This document shows positions 50,066 to 58,469 of a DNA stretch of 64,000 nt, in pieces (the stretch's first letter is position 1; every line of letters begins with the position of its first letter). Source of the stretch: Clostridia bacterium (GTDB lineage: Bacteria; Bacillota; Clostridia; Christensenellales; CAG-138); assembly GCA_017614315.1 (NCBI GenBank), contig JAGACA010000011.1:1-64000 (forward strand), in the 5' to 3' direction. Made by a program: the position numbers and the translations under genes. Under the pieces are notes generated by a model. The model did not search any database. It had not been told where the DNA came from and saw only the letters and a program-made list of their open reading frames with translations.

Positions 50066-51682
50066 TCAGCGCTGCTTTTTGAAATGCCAGTTTTTTATCT
50101 CCTCGAATATCATCGGCTCCCTCGCGCCTTCGACGCCCAATATTTTCGCGGAATAGATTATGCTGTTCAGCCTGAAATACAGCACCACGAAGGGTATGGT
50201 CTCGATGAAATAGTTCTGGAACTCGTACGCGCATTCGCGCAGGCTCTCCTCGGAATCGGCCGAAAGCAGCGAAAGCGTCAGCGCCTCGAGCTCTCTGTCG
50301 TCGATATGCCCGTAATTGTTTGCGCCGTCGAGCATTATGTAGCTCGTCAGATCGCAGCCGAGCGCGAGGTTGAATCCCACGAGCGCGATATCCCAGTCGC
50401 CCTTCTTGAGCGCCTTCACGAACTCGCTCTCGCCCGAGCCGAGGGTATGCTTCTTGGTTATCAGCTCCACGGAGAACCCAAGCTCCTCAAGCTCCATCTT
50501 GATAAGCTGCGCCGCGTCGGAACGCACCGTATTATCGGTGGTCGCGCTGGTCAGAAGGCGTATCGCAAGGCTCTCGCCCGACTTCGAGTAGCGAAGATCC
50601 GCTTCCTCGCGTGAGATCACAGTGAACCCCGCCTGCTCGATCAGCTCCAGCGCCCTTTCGGGATCGTAGCCCAGGGTGCTGCTCCTTGTCGAGTTCAGCC
50701 AGCTGTCGGGCGGTATGGGCGTGTCGGACACGCGCGCGCGGTTCATATATACGTTCGTAATTATGCGGGAGCGGTTCACGGCGTGCGCGACGGCAAGCCT
50801 CAGCTCCCTGCGGTTGAATACGGAATTGCGGTGGTTGAACAGCAGGACTTCCATGTTCTGCGTCATCACGTCCAGCACGTTCGTTACGCCCAGCTCCGCG
50901 TATTTGCCCGCGGTCAGTATATCGGTCGGGATCATGTTCAGCTGTCCCGCCTCGAACGAGGCGAGCGCGGTCGAGGTCGAATCCCTCTCATAGAATCGTA
51001 TGTACTCGATGTAAGGCGGTCTGTCCCACCAGTCGGTGTTCGCCTGGAGCACGATGACGTTGTCGTCCGCGCGGAACAGGCGGTATGGCCCCGTTCCGAC
51101 GAGCTTCTCCTCGCACTTTATGGGGAACACGAGGTAATAAAGCGCCGCGATGCCGGTTATGTCGAACTTGACGCGGACGGTGTATTCGTCGACCTGCGAA
51201 AGCTCCTCGATCCGTTCAAGGCAGGGTTTGTAATAGCTTGACGCCATCTCTTTCAGCGACTCGTACGTGTAGACCACGTCGCCGGCGTTCAGCGTATCGC
51301 CGTTATGCCATTTCACACCCTCGCGGATGCGCAGTATCCATGCGCCGTCGCCCTCGCTCGTCCAGCTCTCGCAGAGGCAGGGCTCGATCTCGCCCTGCGC
51401 GTTCAGCGTAAGGAGCTTGTCGTACATCAGCGAGAACAGGTTCAGCATCTCCTCGGTGGATACGTCGAAGGGATCTTCAAACGGAGCGTTCACCGGTATG
51501 GGAAGGCGAATAGTCCCGCCGGACGAGGGCTCGCTCGTCGGCGCGGGCGAAAAAGTCGGCTCGGCGGTCGGCGTCGTGTCGTCGCCCCGCCTGAATATCG
51601 AGCAGCCCGAAAGACAGCCTGCCGCGAGCAGCAGGGAGAGCATGATAATAACTGCATTCCTAACCGTCAAGCTCCGTGCCAT
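50066..51682 (-). CDS. Solute-binding protein family 5 lipoprotein (peptide/nickel type)
   Basis: 538 residues from ATG at 51682, with GGAGAGG upstream. Lipobox LSGC (Cys about 27) and a Thr/Pro/Ser/Glu linker (about 33-55) are followed by the SBP_bac_5 domain: MLNLFSLMYDKLLTLNAQGEIEPCLCESW, then RIREGVKWHNGDTLNAGDVVYTYE (parts of the family signature are at about 105-130), FNHRNSVFNRRELRLAVAHAVNR. It should deliver peptides or similar solutes to a DppBC-type permease, but no such permease or ATPase is adjacent, so it is an orphan. Its start overlaps the transglycosylase gene by 23 bases. Confidence 0.92.
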   Translation of the reverse strand: MARSLTVRNAVIIMLSLLLAAGCLSGCSIFRRGDDTTPTAEPTFSPAPTSEPSSGGTIRLPIPVNAPFEDPFDVSTEEMLNLFSLMYDKLLTLNAQGEIEPCLCESWTSEGDGAWILRIREGVKWHNGDTLNAGDVVYTYESLKEMASSYYKPCLERIEELSQVDEYTVRVKFDITGIAALYYLVFPIKCEEKLVGTGPYRLFRADDNVIVLQANTDWWDRPPYIEYIRFYERDSTSTALASFEAGQLNMIPTDILTAGKYAELGVTNVLDVMTQNMEVLLFNHRNSVFNRRELRLAVAHAVNRSRIITNVYMNRARVSDTPIPPDSWLNSTRSSTLGYDPERALELIEQAGFTVISREEADLRYSKSGESLAIRLLTSATTDNTVRSDAAQLIKMELEELGFSVELITKKHTLGSGESEFVKALKKGDWDIALVGFNLALGCDLTSYIMLDGANNYGHIDDRELEALTLSLLSADSEESLRECAYEFQNYFIETIPFVVLYFRLNSIIYSAKILGVEGAREPMIFEEIKNWHFKKQR

Positions 51683-52250
51683 AAACCTCTCCGTATCTTT
51701 CCTTGAGCCGCGTGATCTTTTCAACGTAATTCCTCGTTTCGGCATAGGGGATGTTCAGCTCGCCGCTTTCATCAAACATCGAGTCCGTTTTGAGCCATTC
51801 GTCGAGCCTCGCGAAGCCCGCGTTGTACGCGATCAGCGCGTATTTTTCGTTCCAGCCGTATCTTTCGAGCAGGAAGCTCAAAAGCCAGCAGCCGAAGTCG
51901 AGATTGTAAACGGGATCGTAAAGCCGATCCTTATCAAACTGCAGCCCGCGCCGCCATGCGATCCATTCGCCCGTCATGGGCAGCACCTGCATAAGCCCTA
52001 TCGCCCCGTCGCCCGAGACGGCCTTCGGATCGAAGCCGCTTTCGGTCTTGACGACCGCCGCGACAAGATCGGGGTCGAGCCCGTAGCGGTGAGCCGCGTC
52101 GACTATCTCGTCCCTGTATGAAAGGGGGAGCGACGCTTCGCGGAGCCTCGAAACGATCTTGCTTCCGAATATCAGCAAAATCCCCGCAGCGAGAAGTATG
52201 AGCCCCAGTAATATGAACGGGACGGGGGAGAGCTTTTTATTCTTCTTCAT
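51660..52250 (-). CDS. Membrane-anchored lytic transglycosylase (SLT domain)
   Basis: 196 residues from ATG at 52250, inside the last codons of coaE, with GGAGAAGG upstream. One N-terminal span (PFILLGLILLAAGILLIFG, about 10-28) anchors the enzyme outside. The SLT domain covers about 45-185: AAVVKTESGFDPKAVSGDGAIGLMQVLPMTG with the catalytic Glu in KTESGF (about 70), then ALIAYNAGFARLDEWL. It cleaves peptidoglycan glycan strands to anhydro-muropeptides. The coaE-slt neighbourhood is common in Clostridia, often with polA upstream; here polA is 9 kb away. Confidence 0.93.
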   Translation of the reverse strand: MKKNKKLSPVPFILLGLILLAAGILLIFGSKIVSRLREASLPLSYRDEIVDAAHRYGLDPDLVAAVVKTESGFDPKAVSGDGAIGLMQVLPMTGEWIAWRRGLQFDKDRLYDPVYNLDFGCWLLSFLLERYGWNEKYALIAYNAGFARLDEWLKTDSMFDESGELNIPYAETRNYVEKITRLKERYGEVYGTELDG

Positions 52251-52857
52251 CCGGTCCCTTCTCCTTATAAAAAGCGTTTCCGGCGGCGTTCGCATACGCC
52301 CTGTCGACCTTTTCCAAAAGCTCGCCGAGGCTGCCGCCGTTCTCGATGACGAGCGAGGCGTATCCCGCCTTCTTTTCGTCGGGCATCTGCTTAAGTATCC
52401 TTGCCATTACCTCTTCACGGGTCATGCCGTCGCGCGAGATCGCACGGAGTATGCGCGTTTCGATCGGCGCAGTAACAAGCCAAACCTCGCTGCACAGGCG
52501 CTCGAAGCCGGATTCGATGAGAAGAGCCGCGTCGACGAATACGAGCTTCCCGTCGGCTTCGGCGTCGGCGGCACTCTCTTTTAGTAGCCGCGCGATAAAC
52601 GGATGCGTTATACGCTCGAGCTTTTTGAGCTTTTCCTCGGAGGCGAACACGACCGAAGCGAGCTTTCTGCGGTCGAGCGCGCCGTCGGGACCGAAGACGC
52701 CCTTGCCGAAAGTCCGCCCGATCCTTTTAAGCACATCGGGATCGTCCATGACCTCGCGCGCCGCTTCGTCCGCGTCGAAAACGACGGCTCCGAGCTCGCG
52801 AAGACGTTTGGTCACCGTGCTTTTTCCGGATGCGATCCCGCCTGTAAGTCCGATCAT
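52237..52857 (-). CDS. coaE: Dephospho-CoA kinase
   Basis: 206 residues. It phosphorylates dephospho-CoA in the last step of CoA synthesis. The P-loop is GLTGGIASGKST (residues 3-14 from this start), followed by VVFDADEAAREVM and HPFIARLL, and VFVDAALLIESGFE, all conserved in CoaE. ATG at 52857 is used because AGGAGG is about 7 bases upstream; the ATG at 52863 sits against that site. The stop lies 14 bases inside the transglycosylase gene, so the two genes, and the solute-binding gene after them, form an overlapping operon. Confidence 0.96.
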   Translation of the reverse strand: MIGLTGGIASGKSTVTKRLRELGAVVFDADEAAREVMDDPDVLKRIGRTFGKGVFGPDGALDRRKLASVVFASEEKLKKLERITHPFIARLLKESAADAEADGKLVFVDAALLIESGFERLCSEVWLVTAPIETRILRAISRDGMTREEVMARILKQMPDEKKAGYASLVIENGGSLGELLEKVDRAYANAAGNAFYKEKGPDEEE

Positions 52858-52949
52858 GCGCATACCTCCTATAATAGAATAATATCACAACCGCCCGAAA
52901 AAATAAAGGGGCTGAGCAAGTTTTGCTCAGCCCGGTACGGTTTGAACTT

Positions 52950-53831
52950 TTATTCCGCCTTCGGCTCCGCGCTTTCCGCGGGCGCCTCGGCTGCGGGCTC
53001 CGACTTTTCGGCGGCAGCTTCCGCAGGAGCTTCGGCGGGCGTTTCGACTGTCTTTTCGGGCTCGACCGGGAAGTGCATATACTTGCGAAGCGGCTTATAG
53101 ATGAGCATCATCACGAAGATGGTCATCACGATCTCCGCAAGCATATACCAGCCGTTATAGAGCGCGGAATAGACCCAGGGATTCTTCATGGGAAGACCCC
53201 AATACGTCTCGGGCATCCAGCCTTTCCAGATCCATGCGCCGGCGGTAAGGTGGCAGAGGAAACGGAGCGTGAACGACACGAAAATGCCGAGCGCGACGGG
53301 GAAGCGCTTCTTCCCGAATACGGCGGAGAGGCCGATCATGGAATAAGCGAGTATGTAATCGAGGAACATTACTCCGACCGCGGACAGAAGGTCGGACGCG
53401 TAGCTCACGTTCTTGATGCCGAATACGAGCTGGACGAGGCTGAACACGAACGCCGTGAACAGACCCCAGCCGGTGCCGTAGCGGTGGCAGATAATGACGA
53501 GGGGGAGCATACTGAGTACCGTAAGACCGCCGCCGAAGGGCATGGGGATCTTCAGAAGCTCGTTCAGCACGACCGCGACGGCGATCATCAGCGCGCTCTC
53601 GACGAGCTGCAGGGTCTTGATCTTGGGCTTTTTCTTTACGCCGACGAACAGCATAACGAGGCCGACGGCGAGGATGAGCCCGGATACGATCAGTATGGAC
53701 GAGGAAGAGTAATCGCCCATCTTCGCGAAGAAGCTCGTTTCGGGGATGGCGGAGAAATCATAGAAGCAGCCGAAGCCGAAGCCTATCCCGCTGGCGAGTA
53801 TGAGCAGTATGCCCATTACAATAAGGACCAT
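52950..53831 (-). CDS. thiT: ThiT-like thiamine ECF transporter S-component with extra N- and C-terminal parts
   Basis: 293 residues from ATG at 53831 (CGGAGG upstream). The ThiT core is about residues 75-250: TLQLVESALMIAVAVVLNELL, FGGGLTVLSMLPLVIICHRYG, RFLCHLTAGAWIW and YSALYNGWYMLAEIVMT, which match the thiamine-binding S-component. Known ThiT proteins are about 180-190 residues; this one has two additional N-terminal spans (about 1-22 and 45-70) and a 45-residue Ala/Glu/Pro tail. It binds thiamine and uses a shared ECF energising module encoded elsewhere. A TPP riboswitch upstream confirms the thiamine link. Confidence 0.92.
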   Translation of the reverse strand: MVLIVMGILLILASGIGFGFGCFYDFSAIPETSFFAKMGDYSSSSILIVSGLILAVGLVMLFVGVKKKPKIKTLQLVESALMIAVAVVLNELLKIPMPFGGGLTVLSMLPLVIICHRYGTGWGLFTAFVFSLVQLVFGIKNVSYASDLLSAVGVMFLDYILAYSMIGLSAVFGKKRFPVALGIFVSFTLRFLCHLTAGAWIWKGWMPETYWGLPMKNPWVYSALYNGWYMLAEIVMTIFVMMLIYKPLRKYMHFPVEPEKTVETPAEAPAEAAAEKSEPAAEAPAESAEPKAE

Positions 53832-53841
53832 AATAACCTCC

Positions 53842-53880
53842 GAAAAACAAACGCCCTCCGCGTTCGGTGCGGAAGGCGTC
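53842..53880 (-). terminator. Riboswitch-controlled terminator before thiT
   Basis: ACGCCCTCCGC (53851-53861) pairs with GCGGAAGGCGT (53869-53879). On the minus strand it is followed by TTTGTTTTTC, 11 bases before the start codon's ribosome-binding site region. It is the likely off-state element when TPP is bound. Confidence 0.85.
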
Positions 53881-53899
53881 ATAAGCCGTTTATTTTCCG

Positions 53900-54000
53900 T
53901 ACCGCTTCCCTACGCAGGCATTACCCCAACAGGTTCAAAGGCTCAATTCTCAGCTTTGCGGCGATCCGCAAAACACGCCCAGCGGAGCATATTTGTTCTA
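53900..54000 (-). ncRNA. TPP riboswitch (THI element)
   Basis: Read on the minus strand, the leader contains the conserved pyrimidine-sensor CTGAGA (at about 53951), then CTTTGAACCTGTTGGGGTAATGCC-type sequence (parts: TTTGAACCTG, TAATGCCTGCG) and TAGGGAAG, in the order and spacing of TPP riboswitches. It lies between a promoter at 54009-54036 and the terminator before thiT. High TPP should fold the aptamer and permit the terminator to form, reducing thiT expression. Confidence 0.95.
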
Positions 54001-54008
54001 CGCTACTG

Positions 54009-54036
54009 ATTATACCACCGATTCCCGGAAATGCAA
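54009..54036 (-). promoter_or_regulatory. Promoter for the TPP riboswitch/thiT transcript
   Basis: On the minus strand TTGCAT (54031-54036) and TATAAT (54009-54014), spacing 16, with TGG before the -10 (extended -10). Confidence 0.75.
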
Positions 54037-54064
54037 GCGCAAAACGGTTTTTGGGATTTCGATA

Positions 54065-54093
54065 TTGCGAAGACGTGCGGATTATAATATAAT
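54065..54093 (+). promoter_or_regulatory. Promoter for the TGS/uridine-kinase-like gene
   Basis: TTGCGA (54065-54070) and TATAAT (54088-54093), spacing 17; a second TATAAT overlaps just upstream. Confidence 0.65.
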
Positions 54094-54123
54094 AACGCAT
54101 AATACCCTCCCGGAGGATATGAT

Positions 54124-55791
54124 ATGAACATCATTATCGACGGAAAAGCCTGCGACATGAAGCAGGGACAGACGATCATGGACGCCGCCGCGGGTCTCGG
54201 GCTCATGGGCAGCTCCCTTAAGGACCGTCCGCTTGCCGCAAGGATCGGCGGCGAGATATTCAATCTTTCTTATACTCCCATGCACGAGAGCGAGATAGAG
54301 CTCATCCGCTTCGACGACGAGGAGGGCGTACGCGTCTATGAGCGCACGCTGCAGTTCGTGCTCATAATGTGCACGCGCAGGCTCTTCGGCAGGACGCGCG
54401 TTTTCGTCCGCTATTCGCTCGGCAAGGGGCTTTATATCACGATAGACAAGGAGCCCGAGTTCACCGCGGAAGATATGGCTCTCCTTAAGGAGGAGATGCG
54501 CCGCGTCATCGATCTCGACCTTCCGCTCCAGAGAAAGCGCATCAGCATACAGGATGCGCTCGCCTTCTATGAAAAGGACGGGCAGACCGATAAGGCCGCG
54601 CTGCTGAAATGGCGCAGGTTCAACTATTTCGACGTGTACCGCTGTCCCGATTATTCCGATTATATCGATTATTACTACGGCGAGACCGCTCCGTCCACCG
54701 GCTTCGTTTCCGCGTTCGATCTTCATTACAAAAACGGCGGGCTCGTGCTCATGCGCCCCTCGCGCGAGGAGCCGGATCACGCCGCGCCTTACGAGGATTT
54801 TCCGAAGATGAGCGCCGTGTTCAAGAGGACGGACGACTGGGGCAGGCTCATGACCTGCTCTACCGCGAACGAGCTGAACACCCGTGTTATGAACGGCTCC
54901 GTCCGAGAGCTCATAAGGGTCAACGAGGCGCTGCATGAAAAGATGTACGCCAAGACCGCCGACGCCATCATCGAAAGGAAGGCGCGCGCCGTTATGATCG
55001 CGGGGCCGTCCTCCTCGGGAAAGACCACATCCGCGAACCGCATCGCGACGCAGCTTCGCGCCGAGGGGCTCGATCCCATAATGATCTCCCTCGACAATTA
55101 CTACTGCGACAGGCAGTTCTGTCCCCGCGACGAGAACGGCGAGCTCGATTTCGAGCATATAAACGCGCTCGACATAAAGAGGTTCAATCACGACTTAAAG
55201 CTCCTCATGGCGGGCGAGGAGGTCGAGCCCCCCGTATTCGACTTCATTGAGGGAAAGCCCAAGGATTCCGGCCGCGTCATCAGGTGCGAGAAGGATCAGC
55301 TTCTGATAATCGAGGGCATACACGGGCTCAACCCAATGATGCTGGGCGAGGGTATAGATATGGAGCGCGTGTTCCGCGTATACGTTTCGGCGCTCACGAC
55401 CATTAACCTCGACGACCATAACCGCGTAAGGACGACAGACCTTCGCATTCTCCGCCGCCTCGTGCGCGATTACGAAACGAGGGGCGCCTCAATGGAAAGG
55501 ACGCTTGCCATGTGGCCGAGCGTAAGACGCGGCGAAAAGCGCTGGATATTCCCCTTCCAGGAGCAGGCGGACATGATACTCAACACCATACTGCACTACG
55601 AGCCCGCGATAATGAAGCGCCACGTCTATCCGCTGCTCCTGACCGTGCCGCCGGAGAGCGAGCATTACTGCATGGCAAGAAGCATCGTGAAGTACCTCAA
55701 CTACTTCCTCGAGGCGAACGTCGAGGACGAGATTCCGCCGACGAGCGTCCTCAGAGAGTTCATCGGCGGGAATACGTTTTATAAGGATTGA
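54124..55791 (+). CDS. TGS domain plus uridine kinase-like (PRK family) protein
   Basis: 555 residues. The first 60 residues resemble a TGS domain (IIIDGKACDMKQGQTIMDAAAG). The middle (about 65-260) resembles the threonyl-tRNA synthetase second-domain-like part seen in this family (YIDYYYGETAPSTGFVSAFDL). The C-terminal 270 residues are a phosphoribulokinase/uridine kinase domain with P-loop GPSSSGKTTSANR (about 298-310), the SLDNYYCDR substrate motif (about 325-333) and an EGIHGLNP loop. It probably phosphorylates a nucleoside or sugar. The three-part build is known in Firmicutes as a nucleoside kinase family, but its substrate and reason for the TGS part are not settled. Confidence 0.88.
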   Translation: MNIIIDGKACDMKQGQTIMDAAAGLGLMGSSLKDRPLAARIGGEIFNLSYTPMHESEIELIRFDDEEGVRVYERTLQFVLIMCTRRLFGRTRVFVRYSLGKGLYITIDKEPEFTAEDMALLKEEMRRVIDLDLPLQRKRISIQDALAFYEKDGQTDKAALLKWRRFNYFDVYRCPDYSDYIDYYYGETAPSTGFVSAFDLHYKNGGLVLMRPSREEPDHAAPYEDFPKMSAVFKRTDDWGRLMTCSTANELNTRVMNGSVRELIRVNEALHEKMYAKTADAIIERKARAVMIAGPSSSGKTTSANRIATQLRAEGLDPIMISLDNYYCDRQFCPRDENGELDFEHINALDIKRFNHDLKLLMAGEEVEPPVFDFIEGKPKDSGRVIRCEKDQLLIIEGIHGLNPMMLGEGIDMERVFRVYVSALTTINLDDHNRVRTTDLRILRRLVRDYETRGASMERTLAMWPSVRRGEKRWIFPFQEQADMILNTILHYEPAIMKRHVYPLLLTVPPESEHYCMARSIVKYLNYFLEANVEDEIPPTSVLREFIGGNTFYKD

Positions 55792-55796
55792 CGGAT

Positions 55797-56555
55797 ATGA
55801 AGCTTATCTCATGGAACGTAAACGGGCTCCGCGCCTGCATGGGCAAGGGCTTTGAGGAGTTCTTCAAAAAAGAGGACGCCGACGTCTTCGCCATACAGGA
55901 ATCGAAGCTCCAAGCGGGGCAGATAGACTTTGCCCCCGAGGGCTATCACGCCTTCTGGAACTATGCCGAGAAGAAGGGCTATTCCGGCACGGCGGTGTTT
56001 ACCAAAAGGGAGCCTCTCCGCGTGTTCAACGGCATGGACATGGGCGAAAGGTTCGAGGGCGAGGGCAGGGTCATCACCCTCGATCTCGGCGATTTCTTCT
56101 TCGTCACGGTCTATACCCCCAACGCGCAGAGGGAGCTCACGAGGCTCGCCTTCCGCTGCGAGTGGGAGGACGCCTTCCGCGAATACGTGCTGTCGCTCGA
56201 CGGCGAAAAGCCCGTAGTGATCTGCGGCGACATGAACGTCGCGCATAACGAGATAGACCTCAAAAACGCCAAGTCCAACAGGGGCAACGCGGGCTTCACC
56301 GACGAGGAGCGGGATAAGTTCACCGTCCTCCTCGACTCGGGCTTCGCGGACACTTTCCGCATGAAGTATCCGGACCGCGCCGCGTATACCTGGTGGAGCT
56401 ATATGTTCAATGCAAGGGCAAACGACGTCGGCTGGCGCATCGACTATTTCCTCACAAGCAAAAGGTTCTTCCCTAACGTCGGGGACGCCCTCATCTATAA
56501 GGAGATAAAGGGCAGCGACCATTGCCCGGTAGGGCTTATCCTGAAGGACGACTGA
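55797..56555 (+). CDS. xth: Exodeoxyribonuclease III / AP endonuclease
   Basis: 252 residues. ATG at 55797 is used (AAGGA upstream); a TTG 9 bases earlier overlaps the previous stop. Motifs: MKLISWNVNGLRAC, IQESKL (metal-binding Glu, about 35-40), VYTPN, GDMNVAHNEIDL (about 144-155), and GSDHCPVGL (catalytic Asp-His near the end). It nicks DNA at abasic sites and trims 3' ends in base excision repair. The RSYTWWSY-like segment appears as AAYTWWSY. It is 5 bases after the kinase-like gene, probably one transcript, and followed by a bidirectional terminator. Confidence 0.96.
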   Translation: MKLISWNVNGLRACMGKGFEEFFKKEDADVFAIQESKLQAGQIDFAPEGYHAFWNYAEKKGYSGTAVFTKREPLRVFNGMDMGERFEGEGRVITLDLGDFFFVTVYTPNAQRELTRLAFRCEWEDAFREYVLSLDGEKPVVICGDMNVAHNEIDLKNAKSNRGNAGFTDEERDKFTVLLDSGFADTFRMKYPDRAAYTWWSYMFNARANDVGWRIDYFLTSKRFFPNVGDALIYKEIKGSDHCPVGLILKDD

Positions 56556-56558
56556 CCG

Positions 56559-56594
56559 AAAAAAAGCCTGCGGAGCGTTTCCGCAGGCTTTTCT
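56559..56594. terminator. Bidirectional terminator
   Basis: AAGCCTGCGGA (56564-56574) pairs with TCCGCAGGCTT (56580-56590), with strong T-runs on the minus strand and TT on plus, between convergent xth and radC. Confidence 0.85.
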
Positions 56595-56601
56595 GTTCCG
56601 T

Positions 56602-57342
56602 TCACGGCAGCCGCCACGGGGTGACGTCCGGTTCGTCCCCGATCGGTATGGTCTGATGGAGCATTATCGCCGTGCACTCGCACTTTGCGACTATGATATG
56701 CTCCACAAGCTCTATCCCGCGGGAACGGAGGGAGCTTCTCAGACTGTTGGTGGCGTACACGTCCGCAGACGACGGCGCGGAGCTTCCCGACGGATGATTG
56801 TGCGCGATCAGCACCCGACCGATCCTGCTCCTCACGGCGTTTTCGACTATCCCGTCGATGGGGAGCACCGCCGATCTGCTCGAGCCGGTCGATACCCTTG
56901 TAAGCTCCGTCACGCAGTATTCGCTGTCGAGGAACAGCTCGACCACGATCTCGTCCTCGAATTTTGAAAGTACGCGGTGACAGTATTCGGCCGCCGCCTT
57001 TAAGGAGCCGAGCTTCTCCGGCCTGTATTCGATTATGCGGAACGGCTTCGTCCTTATGTCGTTCACGAGCTTTAACAGCGTGATAGTGTGCTCGGTCAGA
57101 TCCGTCCTTTCGCGGAGCTCCTCCGCATCGGCGGAAAGCACCTTCTCGAACGAGCCGAACTCGTGCACGAGGCTCCTCGACAGACCGTAAACGTCGCGCC
57201 GCGGTATGGCATACGTCAGGAGCAGCTCCAAAAGATCCTTGTCGTCAAGGGAATCGAAGCCGTTAAGGTTATAACGCTCCTTGATCCTCTGCCTGTGCCC
57301 GAGGTGCGGCACGGCGGGGGCTTTTTTATCGCCTTCTGCCAT
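56602..57342 (-). CDS. radC: RadC-like JAB-domain protein
   Basis: 246 residues from ATG at 57342, preceded by GCGAGGA. The N-terminal helical part (KAPAVPHLGHRQRIKERYNLNGFD, about 8-31) contains the UPF0758-type helix-hairpin region, and the JAMM metalloprotease-like site is at about 165-195: LIAHNHPSGSSAPSSAD (His-x-His...Asp). The RadC name reflects an old repair link that has been withdrawn; RadC-like proteins probably act on DNA or in replication restart. The neighbour is xth, also DNA-related, on the opposite strand. Confidence 0.92.
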   Translation of the reverse strand: MAEGDKKAPAVPHLGHRQRIKERYNLNGFDSLDDKDLLELLLTYAIPRRDVYGLSRSLVHEFGSFEKVLSADAEELRERTDLTEHTITLLKLVNDIRTKPFRIIEYRPEKLGSLKAAAEYCHRVLSKFEDEIVVELFLDSEYCVTELTRVSTGSSRSAVLPIDGIVENAVRSRIGRVLIAHNHPSGSSAPSSADVYATNSLRSSLRSRGIELVEHIIVAKCECTAIMLHQTIPIGDEPDVTPWRLP

Positions 57343-57372
57343 AATGATCCTCGCTTGAATCGTTATGTAATG

Positions 57373-57401
57373 AGTATAACACACCCTGCGCGATTAGTGA
57401 A
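57373..57401 (-). promoter_or_regulatory. Promoter for radC
   Basis: On the minus strand TTCACT (57396-57401) and TATACT (57373-57378), spacing 17. Confidence 0.6.
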
Positions 57402-57460
57402 TCATTTTTTTCGTTTTTCGGGAATATAGTCCTGTATGAGAATAACAGGAGGACGATGAT

Positions 57461-58426
57461 ATGAAGATCATCCGTTTAACGGCGATACTCGCCGCGCTTT
57501 TGATGCTTTTCGCGAGCTGCTCGGGGAAAAGAAAGACAGGCGATCCTTCGGCGACGGACGCCGCCGCGCCTACGGAGTATCCGTTCACGGAGGACCCGAA
57601 CGTCGAGACCACCTTCCGCCGCTCGACGCTTTATTACGTGACGGACGACGGCTACCTCGTACCGGTCGTCAAGCTCGTCCCGTGGGAGGAGGGCATAGCC
57701 AAGGCCTGTTTTTCATACATGACCGGCACGGAGGTCAATTCGAAGGCCGCGGGAGAACTGGGACTCAAGACGGTCATACCTGCCGGCGCGGAGCTTTCTA
57801 TAACGATAATGGAGGGGAACGCGCTGGTCGACATCCGTTCGCTCGAGCCTCTGCCCGACGCCGCGAGCGAGCTGAACATGATCGAGGCCATAGTCAACAC
57901 GCTCGTCGGGTTTTCGACCGTGACGTCGGTCACCATAACGAGGGACGGCGAGGGCGGCGCGCTCGAGAACGGAACGGAGCTCCCCGTCAGGAGGACGGCG
58001 TATCCGCTCAATCCCGAGTCCGATGAGCTCGAAACGATCGCGGGGCTTTCGGCGGCAACGCTGTACTTTCCGAATACGCAGGGCACGATCACCGTTCCCG
58101 TAACGAGATATATGCAGAAGGAGCCTTCGGTCTATGCGCTGGTATCCGCGCTCATCGAAGGGACGCGGTCGAAGGGCTTGAGGAGCTGCTTCCCCGAAAA
58201 CACGCTTCTCCTCGGCGCGGCGATAGAGGCGGGGACGGTCACCGTCAACCTTTCCGACGATTTCAAGACGGTCGAGGGGACGGAGGGGCTTTTCAGCCTC
58301 GCCGTGAAGACGCTTTGGCTGACGCTCGCCGAACGCTACGATCTGACCGGCCTCCGGATACAGGTCAACGGCGTGAACTACTCGCCCGAAACTGCCGATA
58401 TCCCGACGGGGGTCAACGTGTTCTGA
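57461..58426 (+). CDS. Lipoprotein with two GerMN domains
   Basis: 321 residues with AGGAGG upstream. Lipobox FASC (Cys about 20). Two GerMN domains lie at about 52-170 and 190-320, each with a strand-helix pattern ending in VTVNLSDDFK- or ALVDIRSLE-like core, LGAAIEAGTVTVNLS and GLFSLAVKTLWLTLAE in the second. GerMN was named from GerM, a Bacillus spore and germination protein; it is also found on other surface lipoproteins, where it may bind peptidoglycan. It is the clearest hint in the window of a sporulating ancestry. Confidence 0.88.
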   Translation: MKIIRLTAILAALLMLFASCSGKRKTGDPSATDAAAPTEYPFTEDPNVETTFRRSTLYYVTDDGYLVPVVKLVPWEEGIAKACFSYMTGTEVNSKAAGELGLKTVIPAGAELSITIMEGNALVDIRSLEPLPDAASELNMIEAIVNTLVGFSTVTSVTITRDGEGGALENGTELPVRRTAYPLNPESDELETIAGLSAATLYFPNTQGTITVPVTRYMQKEPSVYALVSALIEGTRSKGLRSCFPENTLLLGAAIEAGTVTVNLSDDFKTVEGTEGLFSLAVKTLWLTLAERYDLTGLRIQVNGVNYSPETADIPTGVNVF

Positions 58427-58430
58427 ACGA

Positions 58431-58460
58431 AAAAGCCTTACCTTTGGGTAAGGCTTTTAA
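58431..58460. terminator. Bidirectional terminator
   Basis: AAAAGCCTTACC (58431-58442) pairs with GGTAAGGCTTTT (58447-58458), loop TTTG, between convergent genes. Confidence 0.85.
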
Positions 58461-58469
58461 TGCGTATTT

